64,000 nt of DNA from Histomonas meleagridis (GCA_020186115.1 WSYJ01000001.1:1302001-1366000); one strand, 5' to 3'. Shown: positions 41,742 through 52,491, numbered from the stretch's first letter. Notes: generated from the sequence alone by a model not told the origin. Translations and numbers: made by a program.

Positions 41742-43715
41742 TTATTTGCGAGGTTTAATTACTTCAAACCATATTCTTAGATCATTAATATTATTGAATA
41801 TCGTTTTTTCGAATGAATCGTTAATCATATTCAACTCAAATTTATGCGGATTTATTTCAACCTCATACAGCACATTAATAAAGAAAAATCGGGTATATAT
41901 TGGGTTATTTCCATCATATATGAAAGACAACAATTTCCTCTTTAAATTCCCATCACTTTGATTTTCATCTTTAATCCAATTATTCAAAATTTTGATCATT
42001 TCTATAAAAATTCGAAACATTTCACCGAAACATCTTAACGATTTTCTTTGTTTATAACATTTTTCTAAAGATTTTTCTAGTTGAACAAAGAATGGCTTTA
42101 TTAACTCAATTGTTGCTTTATTCACAAAGAAAAGATTTGCATCTGCATATTTTTTAATTTCTTTCACAAACAAATCCGACACCTTATTCGAGTTCACAAA
42201 TTCCTCAACAGTTTTACCCCTCGGGAAATCAAAAGACAAACAATTCTCAGACAATTTAAAACATATCAAATTAAACTCAATTTTCTCAACTATATCACAA
42301 AACACTTCGACGAAGTAAGCAGGTGTATAATCTTTTGAAGCTTTTTTATATCCTTGGAAATACATTGATTTCAATTCGTTATTCACATCAATCACTGCTG
42401 TACCAAGTGCATAACTTGTTTGTACATTATTTTTTAGGTTTTCGTTAATTTTTTGATCAAGTTTATTAATGATTTCTGCTTTGTTGTAATTTTGGACATA
42501 ATCTAAATATGGTTTACTCGAACTTTTGTTGAAGAAAAATATTTGTTCATATGCAAATTCATCTCTTTGTTGATTTATAAAGTTTAATTTTTGCTTAGTA
42601 TCTATCTTTGGCATTCCGAATATTTTATGCGCATAACTTGAGCATTGTAAATCAATAATTTCTTTGATAAGATTAATATTTAATTTGATTTCTTCAAATG
42701 ATATTGATTTTCCATATGCTACTTGATATGTTTTGGTTTGACTATTGTTTAATAGAACTGAAATACTCATCGCAATTGAAACTTCGGAATTGTTTTCGAT
42801 TTTATTCGGTTGAACTTTAGGTAAATATTTTATGGGATCTTGTATACATGGGAGAATCTCCATGTCAACTTCACTTAATAAATAACGAACACTTGTACCA
42901 AGAAAATTTTCTTGAAAATTTGGTAATGGTGTATAAGTAGTGCACTGCGTAAACATCTCAAAAAGTTCGTTTTGCTTTGAATTGAAAAGATTGGAAATTG
43001 CTTGTTCGAAAACTGAAGGTGTTTGTGTAATAATATCATAATTAGTAAAATACATTAAAGGTGAATATTTCCAAAGGCTTACGGTTTCAATGAGGAAACT
43101 TTTAATTGCAAAAATTGCTTTATCTTTTCCGATTTTAGAAAGCTCTAAAATTGCTTGGAGATGATATTGTGATAGGTATGAAACACATTTTTTAATGGAT
43201 TCCTCAAGTGAAAATTGAATAGTATTGAGTCCAAAATTATCACACATTCCTAAAACAGTGATAAATGTTTGAAACAAACGTACACGGAAAATAGTGGAAC
43301 ACCGCAAAAAAGATATTACAAGAAGATGAGCAAGTGAATCGTTGATATAAGCTTTTATGAATTTTAATCCTGATTCTGCATATTCAGCAAAAATAAAATG
43401 AGAAAATAAAGATGGAAATGAAACAGTTGCAAAGTAGCTTGATATCCAAGTAACATTTGGATAAATTTTTTGAAGAAGATCAAGTAAACCATCTTTCCAA
43501 AAAGAAGTTGGTCCAGTAGTAAGTGACAATGACTTTAACATGTTTAAATTTAGAGGAGTCAACTTTTTTTGAAGAGAAATAGAATTCTTCATAAGAATTT
43601 CGGTATTAAAATATTGATACTTAAATTGTAAAATTGAAGATGCCTTATGAAGGTATAACATGTTATCGAGAAGATCTCCTTCTTTTTGGGAGATCATTCT
43701 AATTTCCTTTTCCAT
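41742..43715 (-). CDS. Conserved-looking protein of unknown function
   Basis: A 657-residue, mostly helical protein that I do not recognise. There is no signal peptide or clear transmembrane segment. Several aromatic-rich helices occur (TGPTSFWKDGLLDLL, VTWISSYFATVSFPSLF, FRVRLFQTFITVLG), which suggests a folded alpha-solenoid. The second half has LSFDFPRGKTVEEFV and FFVQLEKSLEKCYKQRK. The overall look recalls regulatory-domain proteins of trichomonads such as RasGAP-like helical proteins, but no arginine-finger motif can be pointed out. It is transcribed divergently from the uL18-like gene across a 105-bp gap. Confidence 0.75.
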   Translation of the reverse strand: MEKEIRMISQKEGDLLDNMLYLHKASSILQFKYQYFNTEILMKNSISLQKKLTPLNLNMLKSLSLTTGPTSFWKDGLLDLLQKIYPNVTWISSYFATVSFPSLFSHFIFAEYAESGLKFIKAYINDSLAHLLVISFLRCSTIFRVRLFQTFITVLGMCDNFGLNTIQFSLEESIKKCVSYLSQYHLQAILELSKIGKDKAIFAIKSFLIETVSLWKYSPLMYFTNYDIITQTPSVFEQAISNLFNSKQNELFEMFTQCTTYTPLPNFQENFLGTSVRYLLSEVDMEILPCIQDPIKYLPKVQPNKIENNSEVSIAMSISVLLNNSQTKTYQVAYGKSISFEEIKLNINLIKEIIDLQCSSYAHKIFGMPKIDTKQKLNFINQQRDEFAYEQIFFFNKSSSKPYLDYVQNYNKAEIINKLDQKINENLKNNVQTSYALGTAVIDVNNELKSMYFQGYKKASKDYTPAYFVEVFCDIVEKIEFNLICFKLSENCLSFDFPRGKTVEEFVNSNKVSDLFVKEIKKYADANLFFVNKATIELIKPFFVQLEKSLEKCYKQRKSLRCFGEMFRIFIEMIKILNNWIKDENQSDGNLKRKLLSFIYDGNNPIYTRFFFINVLYEVEINPHKFELNMINDSFEKTIFNNINDLRIWFEVIKPRK

Positions 43716-43820
43716 TTTATTTAACGTTCAACATTGAAAAGTAGACCAAAACAACACACTTAAATCTTCAGAAAATCATAAAATGACAAATGTTTTCAAT
43801 ATAATTAGGAATGCCATATT
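43716..43820. promoter_or_regulatory. Compact divergent promoter with TTAACGTTCAAC
   Basis: A 105-bp gap between two divergent ATGs. TTAACGTTCAAC at 43721-43732 is palindromic at AACGTT and is close to the minus-strand gene. Confidence 0.45.
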
Positions 43821-44423
43821 ATGGAAGAACCAATCAGAATTGTTATTCGAATTACAAATACTAAGATAAAGATAGATATAGTAAAAACAATAAACGGAAT
43901 TGATAGAACACTATGTTCAGCCAATTCAATTGAATTAAAAAATCATGGAATCAATTGCGGTTTTACAAATGTACCAGCAGCTTTTTTAACAGGACTTTTG
44001 ATCTCTTGTAGATTTAAACTTATTTATAATATTGGAGATATTGCAGAGCCACCTTTCGAATTACAATTAGATTGTGGAAAAAGACTTGCAACATCAATGC
44101 TAATAACAGCAGTTCTTGATGCATTTAGGACACAGTGTTTGCTTAACTTCGAAGAAATATCTGAATATAAGGAAAATGTTTATAATGGAATGTTAATTTT
44201 TAATCAAATGGTAAAACTACAAGAAGAATCACCTGAAGCTTATGCAAGACAATTTAGCAAATACATTTCTCTTGGAATTGAACCCAAAAATATCTGTCAT
44301 TTATATCATAATGCACGAAATTCAATTCTAGCTAATCCTCAACCACCAATCAAATTCCCCAAAGAATACTATAAAAACATGACATTTGCCTATAGGCACA
44401 AGGATGAACCTCCAGAAATATGA
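43821..44423 (+). CDS. Divergent ribosomal protein uL18 (RPL5)-like protein
   Basis: A 200-residue protein with the pattern of eukaryotic uL18/RPL5 but highly diverged. IRIVIRITNTKI matches the first strand, ANSIELKNHGINCGFTNVPA matches the family's A..HELPkYGvkvGLTNyaAAY, then FLTGLL, FELQLDCG and the C-terminal YARQFSKYISLGI and YHNARNSILANPQPP follow in the right order. The real RPL5 has about 290 residues and begins with a basic 5S-rRNA-binding N-terminus of about 50 residues, which is missing here, and its basic C-terminus is also absent. The net basic charge needed for rRNA contacts is much reduced. This is therefore a paralogue or a decaying copy and not the working ribosomal protein. 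The ATG is the first in frame. Confidence 0.65.
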   Translation: MEEPIRIVIRITNTKIKIDIVKTINGIDRTLCSANSIELKNHGINCGFTNVPAAFLTGLLISCRFKLIYNIGDIAEPPFELQLDCGKRLATSMLITAVLDAFRTQCLLNFEEISEYKENVYNGMLIFNQMVKLQEESPEAYARQFSKYISLGIEPKNICHLYHNARNSILANPQPPIKFPKEYYKNMTFAYRHKDEPPEI

Positions 44424-45042
44424 AGGTCGTTCCTATTTCAAAATGATCAAAAGACGAAATTTGTAAGCATCTGCTATAAGGGTGCCTCGTGATTGAATGG
44501 TTTACAGAATCATAGTTACTTATTTTGAAAAAGGATTCTTAAATACTTTTCATAGAAATACCTTATAAGTGTATTTGTGGTATCTTTTTGTTTCAATGTA
44601 TAAAAATGTTAAATTATTGATATGATTTTGCTTGCGTAACGAAATAAATTAAAATTAAATAATTCATCACCTAAAAATAAATGAATCAATTTAATATTAA
44701 TTTTCTTTTATTCTTAAAATAATAATTTTTATTTAAATAAAGAATTTTAGAATTTTTATATTTATTAAAACATTTTATAGATATTTTTGTTTTTTGACCA
44801 ATCATTCTTTTTGTACGTTTAATTAATTCGCTGTTCTTCATCAAAGAATCACAACAAATGATTAAAAGATAAAACAACTTGCGGAGCTCAAGAGCTTGAA
44901 AAATGAAACCTAAAATTAAACAAATAACTTTATATGAGCAAATTTTAGAAATTGATACATACTGATTAGTATCAAAATTAGAACTTCTTGAAACAAAAAA
45001 CCAAAAAGTTATGTCGTACCATCATTTATTAGTCCAAATATT
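44424..45042. other. Intergenic region
   Basis: About 620 bp. A 63-codon minus-strand ORF (44686-44877) is Lys/Asn-rich low-complexity and is not called. No tRNA-like cloverleaf was recognised. Confidence 0.45.
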
Positions 45043-46113
45043 TTAGCAACTCATTGAAAATTGTGAAAAAGATGGGGTTTGTGTCATTACGCAATTCGTT
45101 TTGACCAGACTTCCCGCTTCATAATAAGATTCCGCGGCAAGTTTATAGATGAAAGCAGCCGGCGACCAAAATATAGAAAGTGCGACTTGTACTGGTCGTG
45201 ACAAAACTCCCGTCAATCCTTTTTCAGACACCACGAGACTATCAAGGTAATCATCAATAGAGTCAGTGCGCTCTTGTTTCCACTTTTTGCAACGCGAACC
45301 GGATGCTTTCATTTCTTTTAAGTATTGATCAAGAAGATATTTAATACGAAGCTCTGATTCGTCTTCCCAAGCAATCTTACTTGAAATACTGATGAAACTA
45401 AGCTCGGTGTCAATATTGCTTACGTTTGGATAATGGGAATTATCTGTCCAATTTGAGGCAAAAAGTGTGACATATGGAGAATAGCAATGACGTGTGACAA
45501 TTCTTGACTTTTGTTCCCCTTTTGAATAGTAATATTCGATCGTTGTATATGTTCCATGAATTCTTATCATTGAATATGGAGCATTAGTAAGTTCATTGTA
45601 TGCTTGAAGGGTAATCGGATTTTTGGCGGCTTTGTAGACTGATGTTTGACTTACAACAGCACCATTAATAATCCAAAATACAACAAAAACAATAAATGCA
45701 AAAAGCGTAAGTTTCCAATTAATTTTATGGTTTGTAAGCATGAGAAATATACCGAAAGTTACTGCAACTAGGCAAAGAACCCAATGGAGTGCTGGAACAG
45801 AGGCTGGGACTGAAAGGACAGCGTGGTCTTTTTTGGCTATACTATATTCTTTGTAAAAAAAAGAAAATAATAAAATCATATAAAAGGAAAAGAATATTGT
45901 AATAATAAGTCCAGCGATTCGATACCATTTTGAAAAGTATTTAATGGCTTTGCTGATACCAGATTTAAGTGAGTTCAAGTGATGATCATCATTATAACTT
46001 TGAAATTCAATACTGGAGTTTGATTGATAAGTATATTCTGGAGGTGGAGCATCAGCCTCATAGTCTGCAGTAAGGGGTACTGGAGACACTTGTTGATATG
46101 AAGATGTGTTCAT
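45043..46113 (-). CDS. Multi-pass membrane protein with a PPxY motif
   Basis: A 356-residue protein. I start at ATG 46113; the longer frame opens with TTG, and a TCATTTTTT initiator-like site lies about 15 bp upstream of this ATG. The N-terminal cytosolic region contains PPPEY (a PPxY motif, residues 24-27), the type bound by WW domains of NEDD4-type ubiquitin ligases. Transmembrane helices are at about 67-87, 108-126 and 133-154. A hydrophilic domain of about 150 residues follows, with a Cys pair and Asn-x-Ser/Thr sites, then a hydrophobic stretch near 320. I do not recognise the family. The PPxY motif suggests turnover or endosomal sorting by ubiquitination; this is inference. Confidence 0.7.
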   Translation of the reverse strand: MNTSSYQQVSPVPLTADYEADAPPPEYTYQSNSSIEFQSYNDDHHLNSLKSGISKAIKYFSKWYRIAGLIITIFFSFYMILLFSFFYKEYSIAKKDHAVLSVPASVPALHWVLCLVAVTFGIFLMLTNHKINWKLTLFAFIVFVVFWIINGAVVSQTSVYKAAKNPITLQAYNELTNAPYSMIRIHGTYTTIEYYYSKGEQKSRIVTRHCYSPYVTLFASNWTDNSHYPNVSNIDTELSFISISSKIAWEDESELRIKYLLDQYLKEMKASGSRCKKWKQERTDSIDDYLDSLVVSEKGLTGVLSRPVQVALSIFWSPAAFIYKLAAESYYEAGSLVKTNCVMTQTPSFSQFSMSC

Positions 46114-46252
46114 GAACCTGGCACAAAAAATGAGTGTATTGTAAGTGGAAAACGTACTCCACTTTTCCAGAACGATCACATTCAATTGAAAAAGTGAAAA
46201 TGTCAAAATATTCCAAATAATGAAAAAGGGAAGCAAAAATATCGATTAATAA

Positions 46253-46439
46253 TATTTGGTGCTTATTCAACAAATTCAGCAGCAATTCCTCCTCAAAGAG
46301 GTACCCAAAATACAAGAAATATGATTTTACGTCAAAATATTTTTTTACAAATTTCGAAATTTCTTTTTCAAATTTGGTGTTTATTCAACAAATTCAGCAG
46401 CAATTCCTCCTCAAGGAGGTACCCAAAATACAAGAAATA
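46253..46439. repeat. Direct repeat, two 68-bp copies 119 bp apart
   Basis: Copies at 46253-46320 and 46372-46439 are nearly identical (TTCAACAAATTCAGCAGCAA core). The second contains CCTCCTCAAGGAGG, a perfect 6-bp-stem hairpin with a 2-nt loop; the first has one mismatch there. The copies lie in different plus-strand frames. They sit between the membrane-protein gene and the rve pseudogene. Confidence 0.85.
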
Positions 46440-46605
46440 ATTTCAATAAAAATTTTGATGGCTTTTTTATAAATTATTTGAAGTTTATTTTGATTATAAG
46501 ACAACTTTTTAAATGAAATGAACGCAGCTCCAAAAGTAATAAAGAATTCAAGAGAAAAATTGAATGTTTTAAAACCATTTTCAATTAAAATGGTGAATAA
46601 AATAA

Positions 46606-47680
46606 TTGCAAGTTATTAAGAACTTCAATTTTGATCATACATTCTTCTTGTTTTGTAAATTAGCAAATATAGATGAAAATGAAATTCAAGAAGAGCAGCT
46701 CGTTGAATGTCTTAAGAATTCATTATTGTTCATGAAAAATGAAAATAACATCAATGTACATAAAGATGTACTAGATGACTTCGGTAATCAACTTGAACTT
46801 ATTTCAAAGAAGGATATTATCAAATTGAAAGCTTTATTGGAGGTAGGTTTTATATCCGGTAAAGACATTTGTGCAAGATTCAAATGTTCTAATTCTATCA
46901 TTCCAAAAGTTTTTCAAAAATTTGGGATTAAATATCCAAAACTTAATGAAGGAAGGAAACCAAAAATTGTTGATTCGAAAATGATTGACACAATATTGAA
47001 TTATATACAAAAATTTGGGGTTGGTTATCAAAAGATGACTGATGTTCTTTTAAGAAAGGGTTTCACAGTTACGGAAAATGAAGTCAAACGGATATTTGAA
47101 ACTTAAGGACTATACTTATTCGAGAAGGAATATAAACCAGATAATGTTCATGATCTAATGTTTGTTGCCCCATTAGTAAATCAAATTTGGCGTACAGATC
47201 TGCATAATCCAAAAAAAAAAAACCATGAGGATCAGAAATATTTTATAATTTTTATCGATGATAGATCTCGAAAAATATTATATTTTGAGGTTCTGGATGA
47301 TAAAACTGATGAAAGCGTTTTTGCTGATTTAAAAAAAAATTATGATTTTAATAATTGCAGAAACAAATCATGTACCTCACACCATAGTCACTGATAATGG
47401 GGGTGAATTCGTTGGTGATGCATTTGTCTCTGTTTCTAATCAATATCAAGTTAAACAATTTCGAATCCATTTCTATACTCCTGAAGAAAATGCAAAGATC
47501 GATCATTTATGAATAACTTATGAGCAAGCCAAGATAGATAACTCAACAATCGATGAAATTGTAAATGAATATAATATGCATTGGCTTCACATACATCTTT
47601 ACATGATAAACAAAGAGAAAATGACTCCACAAGAAGTTTGGGAAATAATGCCAAAGTATGATGGTTCACAAAGTGATTAG
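46606..47680 (+). pseudogene. rve/DDE integrase-type transposase, broken
   Basis: An N-terminal helix-turn-helix region (SGKDICARFKCSNSIIPKVF) and a second HTH (QKMTDVLLRKGFTVTENEV) are followed by an rve integrase core. Its three acidic residues are visible: the Asp in QIWRTDLHN, the Asp in TIVTDNGGEF and the Glu in YTPEENAKID. The architecture is like IS3-type or retroviral-type integrases. The frame is interrupted by an in-frame TAA (47104), a single extra A in the 9-A run ending at 47339, and an in-frame TGA (47510-47512) at a position that looks like Trp. The first reading frame has no ATG at its start. The element's terminal repeats were not found. Confidence 0.75.
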
Positions 47681-49031
47681 GGCCTTCGACTAATTTATAT
47701 CTGAATATTAATTTGGCATTAATTTATTTTAATTGATAAATTTTTGAATATTATTGTATGTCCTAAACGTTGCACTATCGTACGGAGGTTAACGATAATG
47801 CAAGTGAATTAACGGTTATCAAATATTCTGATACGGTCCACTTTTTGATATCAATATTATCGTTATAAATATTTTGACTTTGTCCACTTTTTTACTGTCT
47901 TTTAATCGTATATTATTTTGCCATATTTATCTTATGAGTAGCTTCTATCGTCAAAAGTGGTATACCTTTTCCACTTGACATAGCACAAAAAATGAGTTAA
48001 CTCATCAAAAAGTGGAATTCAGAATATTCGAATCATGATTTAAAAAATCCAATGTAAATTAACTACTTATCGTCCCAATTTTGTTTTGGATGATTTACCA
48101 CACACCGTAAGTAAGCCGATGTCAAAAGTACTGAAATTCGACTTTTAGTAACAATTTCAACCGAAACCGATCAAAAGTGCTACAGTATTTTTTTCATTAG
48201 TTTCTAAACGAATAATATTTTAAGAAGATTTTTTATTTGGATAATCGTGAATCCAGGGGGAAAAGTGACAAGCATTTTGAATACTTTTGATAGAAAAACG
48301 ATAATGCGCAGGGCAAAAAAGTGCCAACCAAAAAACACTCTCAACGCTCTCAGAAAAAAATTGAATGCGTCTGTGGGCCATTGAATTTATATTTAGCAAT
48401 GGCAAAATATCATAAGGCGCGTGATTTAGTCAAAATAAACGTGGCGCCAAAAGTTCATTCAAGCCAAAGCCTCAATGCATCTTCCTGAAAGTTGTTCAAT
48501 CAAAGAATGATCTCGTGTTTTTTTTCAAGGGGGTCAATATGAAGATGATCACTACTCCATTTTGCCATTTGGACTGGTCATGGTCTTGACATTTTCGAAA
48601 ATCAATATTGAATTTAGGTCCACCAACATCCCATCCGACCACAACTATTGATTTCGAAGCACAAGTGTTAAATGGTTTGTTTCATTCTATGTCCTAATAT
48701 TCTTTTTCTCTGATAATTGATCAGTAATCAAACTCAAACAACACATTTTTTTAGAACACAAGAACAGCAATGACCTTAAGACCAGCGAAAACTCTCATTA
48801 TTTCGTTTTTTCAAACTAATAATCGTTGATATCTTTTCTTTCAATTATTCCATTTCTTCCACTTATGTTCATTGGTTAAACAGATTTTATAAAGGTCTGC
48901 GTTTCAATGAAGTATCGATCACATTTGTTGATTTCCTACTCTTGGTTTTACATTTGTTACGGGTTAGGTCTAATTGGAAAACAACATAACCGTCCGGACA
49001 AAACCGTTTATTTATAAATTTGCAGATAGAA
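47681..49031. other. Non-coding region with a cluster of AAAAGTGG motifs
   Basis: About 1.35 kb without a gene. Between 47837 and 48180 the octamer AAAAGTGG or its complement CCACTTTT occurs repeatedly (about 47838, 47884, 47953, 47969, 48008), with relatives AAAAGTAC and AAAAGTGC. GCACAAAAAATGAGT near 47985 also occurs at the promoter of the 45043-46113 gene. Confidence 0.5.
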
Positions 49032-50723
49032 ATGGAAATAAAAGAAAGCACCCCCATTGAATTCATTGATTATATTAAAGGGATAATTGGGATGAGTGCT
49101 TTTGATGATTTCAAGATCGATATCAAAGACCAAATGGCGATCCATCGATGTCCACATTCAATTGTTGAGTCCAAAAAAAGAGACATTACATCATATGTTT
49201 GTTATAAGTGCAGGTTCAAGGATTGCCCAAGCCACTTCAGTGTGAAGTTCAGGAATTCAATTATATGTAATTGTTCGGGTGAATGGATTCACACTTACTC
49301 TATGAATAAGAGATACGTTGAAAGTTTTTTTTGCCTTCTTACTTCAAAACAAAAAGAAGAAATTAATGATTTGCGTTCTAAAGGTGCTTCGCCATATTTT
49401 ATTAGAAAAAATTTGAATTTATCAATTTCTTCAAATCAACTATACAACTATTCAAGAAATGCTTTAGCAAAAACATTTATAAATGAAATCGAACAACTTG
49501 AAACGGAATCTCAAGAATGGAGTAAGAAGTATATTGTGACATTTCAAAAAAAAGATGATGAATTCCATGGTTTAACTCTAATTAATAGCTCCATTATATC
49601 CAAACCCTATGCACAAGATATCTGTGTGATGGACGATACTATGTATACTAATAAGTACTAGTATCCAATAATTTTATGTTATTGCTACGACGAGAATGAC
49701 AAAGCTCAAATGATTGCTTTAGGTATTTCATTGGGAAAAACATCCAATGATTTTGTTGATTTTTACATTATTCTTTCCAAATATATTAATTTTAGAATAT
49801 TTATATGTGATCGACTGGAATCTCAAAGAAAAGCAATTAAATATGTTTTTAAAACTTCAAAGATTGTATTTTGCAGAGTTAATATATTGAGAAATGTATC
49901 AGATCATTGTGGTGTTAATTCAGTAATATATCAAACGCTAATAAAATTATTTCATGGGAATATGAAAGCATCAGATTACGTTTCACTGATTAATAATGAA
50001 ATCCAAAAAAATACGAAAGAAAAACTTTATTTGCAGTTATTATTGAAACATCTTAAGTATTATGATCCGGAGATATTAGCTCATTATAGACTAAGAAATC
50101 ATTATACTTCGAATTTAGCAGAAGGCAATATTTCTACAATCAAAAATTGGATAGATCATAAAATTGTTACATTAAAAGATATCATTGATGCATTTTTATT
50201 ACATACAGAAATGCTTATCAAAAAAAATATTGCAACAAAGAGCATTCAAATCAATTTAGATTCATATTACGGTAAGCAACTTGGTAATTTATGTTCTAAT
50301 ATTTTAAATACTGAATATGAAAAAATAAAGTATATTATAAAAGTATATGTACAGATTCCTTCATTATTAAATAGTATTAATGATGAAGATTGTAATTGTA
50401 AAGTTAAAACAGGATTTGGTTAACCTTGTTGCCACATATTGTTTAATAGGTATAAAGCTGGTCTATTTCTATTGGTCAAAGAAGAAGATATTCCAGACAT
50501 TTATTTTACACAGCATTTTGATGAAACAGAAGAAACAGAAATTCAAACCGTGCAAGTTGCAGTAAATAATAATTATAATATGTATAAGTATACAAATCTT
50601 ATGGATATGATATCTCCAATAGCAGCAGACGCAAATAGAAATCCAGAAATACGAAAATTATTTGACGATCTTTTTATAGGATTTAACAATTTAAAAAACA
50701 CACACACACACAGCGCTATGTGA
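49032..50723 (+). pseudogene. Mutator-like (MULE) transposase with two nonsense codons
   Basis: One plus-strand frame runs from ATG 49032 to 50723, interrupted by TAG at 49659-49661 and TAA at 50421-50423. The N-terminus has a Cys/His zinc finger (HRCPHSIV, YVCYKCRFKDCPSHF), of the WRKY/FLYWCH kind found in MULEs. The transposase core shows candidate catalytic residues in CVMDDTMYTNKY, FICDRLESQ and NLAEGNIS. Near the C-terminus CNCK-x-PCCH fits a SWIM zinc finger; the TAA falls inside it. With only two nonsense codons and no frameshift it is a young pseudogene. AACCGTTTATTT upstream is the same promoter motif as at 32944. A short CA run (50698-50711) lies inside the 3' end. Confidence 0.85.
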
Positions 50724-50726
50724 GCT

Positions 50727-50737
50727 TCGTGCTACGC
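50727..50737. repeat. GC-rich mini-hairpin in the MULE flank
   Basis: GTGC-TAC-GCAC within a locally GC-rich tract (50710-50760). It has the same 3-nt loop style as the Maverick hairpins. Confidence 0.5.
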
Positions 50738-50879
50738 ACTCGCTCCCACTCGCGCTACATAAACTAAAGGATGAACGGCTAAAATCGATTGAATTCTCAT
50801 AAATCGGTTGGTTTTGATTGAAAGTAATAAAATATATTTAAATTCATGATGACATTTATATTTAAAATGTGTGAGGCAT

Positions 50880-51005
50880 GACAAACTAACTAACTAACTA
50901 ACTAACTAAAAAAGTTATTAGCTAAAGGAAATTCGGAAAAAGCTGAATGAGTTTCTCCATTTTAGTGATTTGACGTGAATATTGCATGTTTACTGGAGCT
51001 GATGA
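50880..51005 (+). repeat. 125-bp repeat, copy A
   Basis: It begins GACAAACTAACTAACTAACT, then has a run of AAAAAAG, TAGCTAAAGGAAATTC, GAGTTTCTCCATT and ATTGCATGTTTACTGG. It is nearly identical to copy B and similar to the inverted copy C. It may be a Maverick terminal-repeat fragment. Confidence 0.85.
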
Positions 51006-51068
51006 TGATAACGGATGAGTTGTCGTTAATGCTATGTGGAAAGTTGTGTTTTCATTATTTTTTAACAC

Positions 51069-51193
51069 GACAAACTAACTAACTAACTAACTAACTAAAA
51101 AAGTTATTAGCTAAAGGAAATTCGGAAAAGCTGAATGAGTTTCTCCATTTTAGTGATTTGACGTGAATATTGCATGTTTACTGGAGCTGATGA
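51069..51193 (+). repeat. 125-bp repeat, copy B
   Basis: A direct copy of A, 189 bp downstream, with one fewer A in the run after TTCGG. The flanks differ completely from those of A, so the homology ends sharply on both sides. Confidence 0.85.
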
Positions 51194-51396
51194 AAAATAA
51201 AGCTTGCATTTTACTGTTTCTTTGTGTAATATGTGGTTCTTTTTCCTTTTCTTAAAATCGATCTTTTATCAAAGTGATTTTTAGTGTTATTCATCATTGA
51301 AAAGCTCCTTGTTGAAACGTTAGTGTTGAAGTAATTGTTAAACATAGAACACAATTCAGAAACTTCAATTTCTTCATTCGGAATAGGAAAAGTTTT

Positions 51397-52424
51397 TTAG
51401 AAATTCTGAAAAGTTGGTTTTGAATTTTGAATTACAATTATTGAATCACTCTCTACATCTTCATCTACTCCCTCAACTAAAGGATCGGTAGTTTTTTCAA
51501 CATTGTCGTATTTTAACACTCCAGCAAATGATTTAGTTGCTATTAAATCTTCTTTTAGATAATTAACTCTTTCTGTAAATTCTTCATTCAAAAGTTCAGG
51601 AAGTGTATCAGTCAATGATTCATTCAAACGAAACATTAAAGTTTCAGCATAAGTTTTCACAAGTTTTGAATTTGACATCGCATGAGCGTCAGGAATAATA
51701 TTTATTTGTTTTTTTGATGAAATTCGATATAAACAGATACATAATATCAATTAATCTATTAAATTTATTCTTAAATGTTGTTTCAATTAACATAAATTCA
51801 GAAGTTTTATTATTCTTGACCGAAAGAGTTATTGTAGTTAAAGCATTAATTAATCTTTGCGAAAATTTATCAAGAATTTGCATCGCTCGCTTACCGTTTT
51901 TATTTAAATATACGCTTTCAATTGTTTTAGAATAATCTTTATCTTTCGGACAAATGTTTTTGACTTTATTCACGAACAATTCGAAATACTCATCAATTAA
52001 ATCTTGATTGTAATAATTAACGGTTTGATTTATGTATTCTGTCAAATTATCAATTACATATTGATTACACCGAGGATATTTTTCTAGTTTTTTTCTTTCT
52101 TGAATTAAAAATTTCTGAAAATTTTCTGCTTTCTTCATATCTGATTCAATTAATTCAATTTCATTTTTGCAATTAGATATATATTGATCTTTGAGCATAT
52201 CAGATGTTATAAATTCATTTTTAGATTTAAATATTTCACCCGGTATGTGTTGAATGTTATAATAAATTTGATTTATCATCTTTTCATATTCTTGTTTAGT
52301 ATATTCTTTATGAAGATAATAATTTTTTTTTGATTTCTTGCTGATGTTCAACAACAAGTTTATTGATTTTGCTGTTAATGTATTTATTAATTTGTTCTTC
52401 TGATGTAAAATTAACAATCGCCAT
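51397..52424 (-). pseudogene. Maverick-associated gene of unknown function, two +1 frameshifts
   Basis: Read on the minus strand from ATG 52424 (MAIVNFTSEEQINKYI). One extra base in the 9-A run (plus-strand T9 at 52323-52331) and one in the 7-A run (51709-51715) break it; discounting one A in each gives a single frame of 341 codons ending at 51397. The protein is Lys/Asn/Ile-rich and helical, with a Cys-containing loop (RKKLEKYPRCNQYVIDN) and an acidic tail. I do not recognise it. It lies between repeat copies B and C, so it may belong to a small element separate from the main Maverick. Confidence 0.6.
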
Positions 52425-52491
52425 TTAGCTCTTTATATACAAATTAAAAAATCAAAAAACTACTTTAAAATTAAACTTAATTTCATTTGTG

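Noticed and set aside
44686-44877. 63-codon minus-strand ORF
   Set aside because: Lys/Asn-rich, in AT-rich intergenic DNA, no supporting signal.
44424-45042. tRNA or other structured RNA gene
   Set aside because: No cloverleaf with A and B box was seen here or in the other intergenic regions; a covariance scan would be decisive.
48220-48405. 61-codon minus-strand ORF
   Set aside because: No similarity to any family and lies in a repeat-motif region; no promoter.
49659-49661. Reassigned TAG codon in the MULE
   Set aside because: Trichomonads use the standard code and host genes here end normally; a second stop and nearby dead transposons point to decay.
50698-50711. CACACACACACAG as a 3' splice site
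   Set aside because: A plain CA microsatellite without ACTAAC or a 5' partner.
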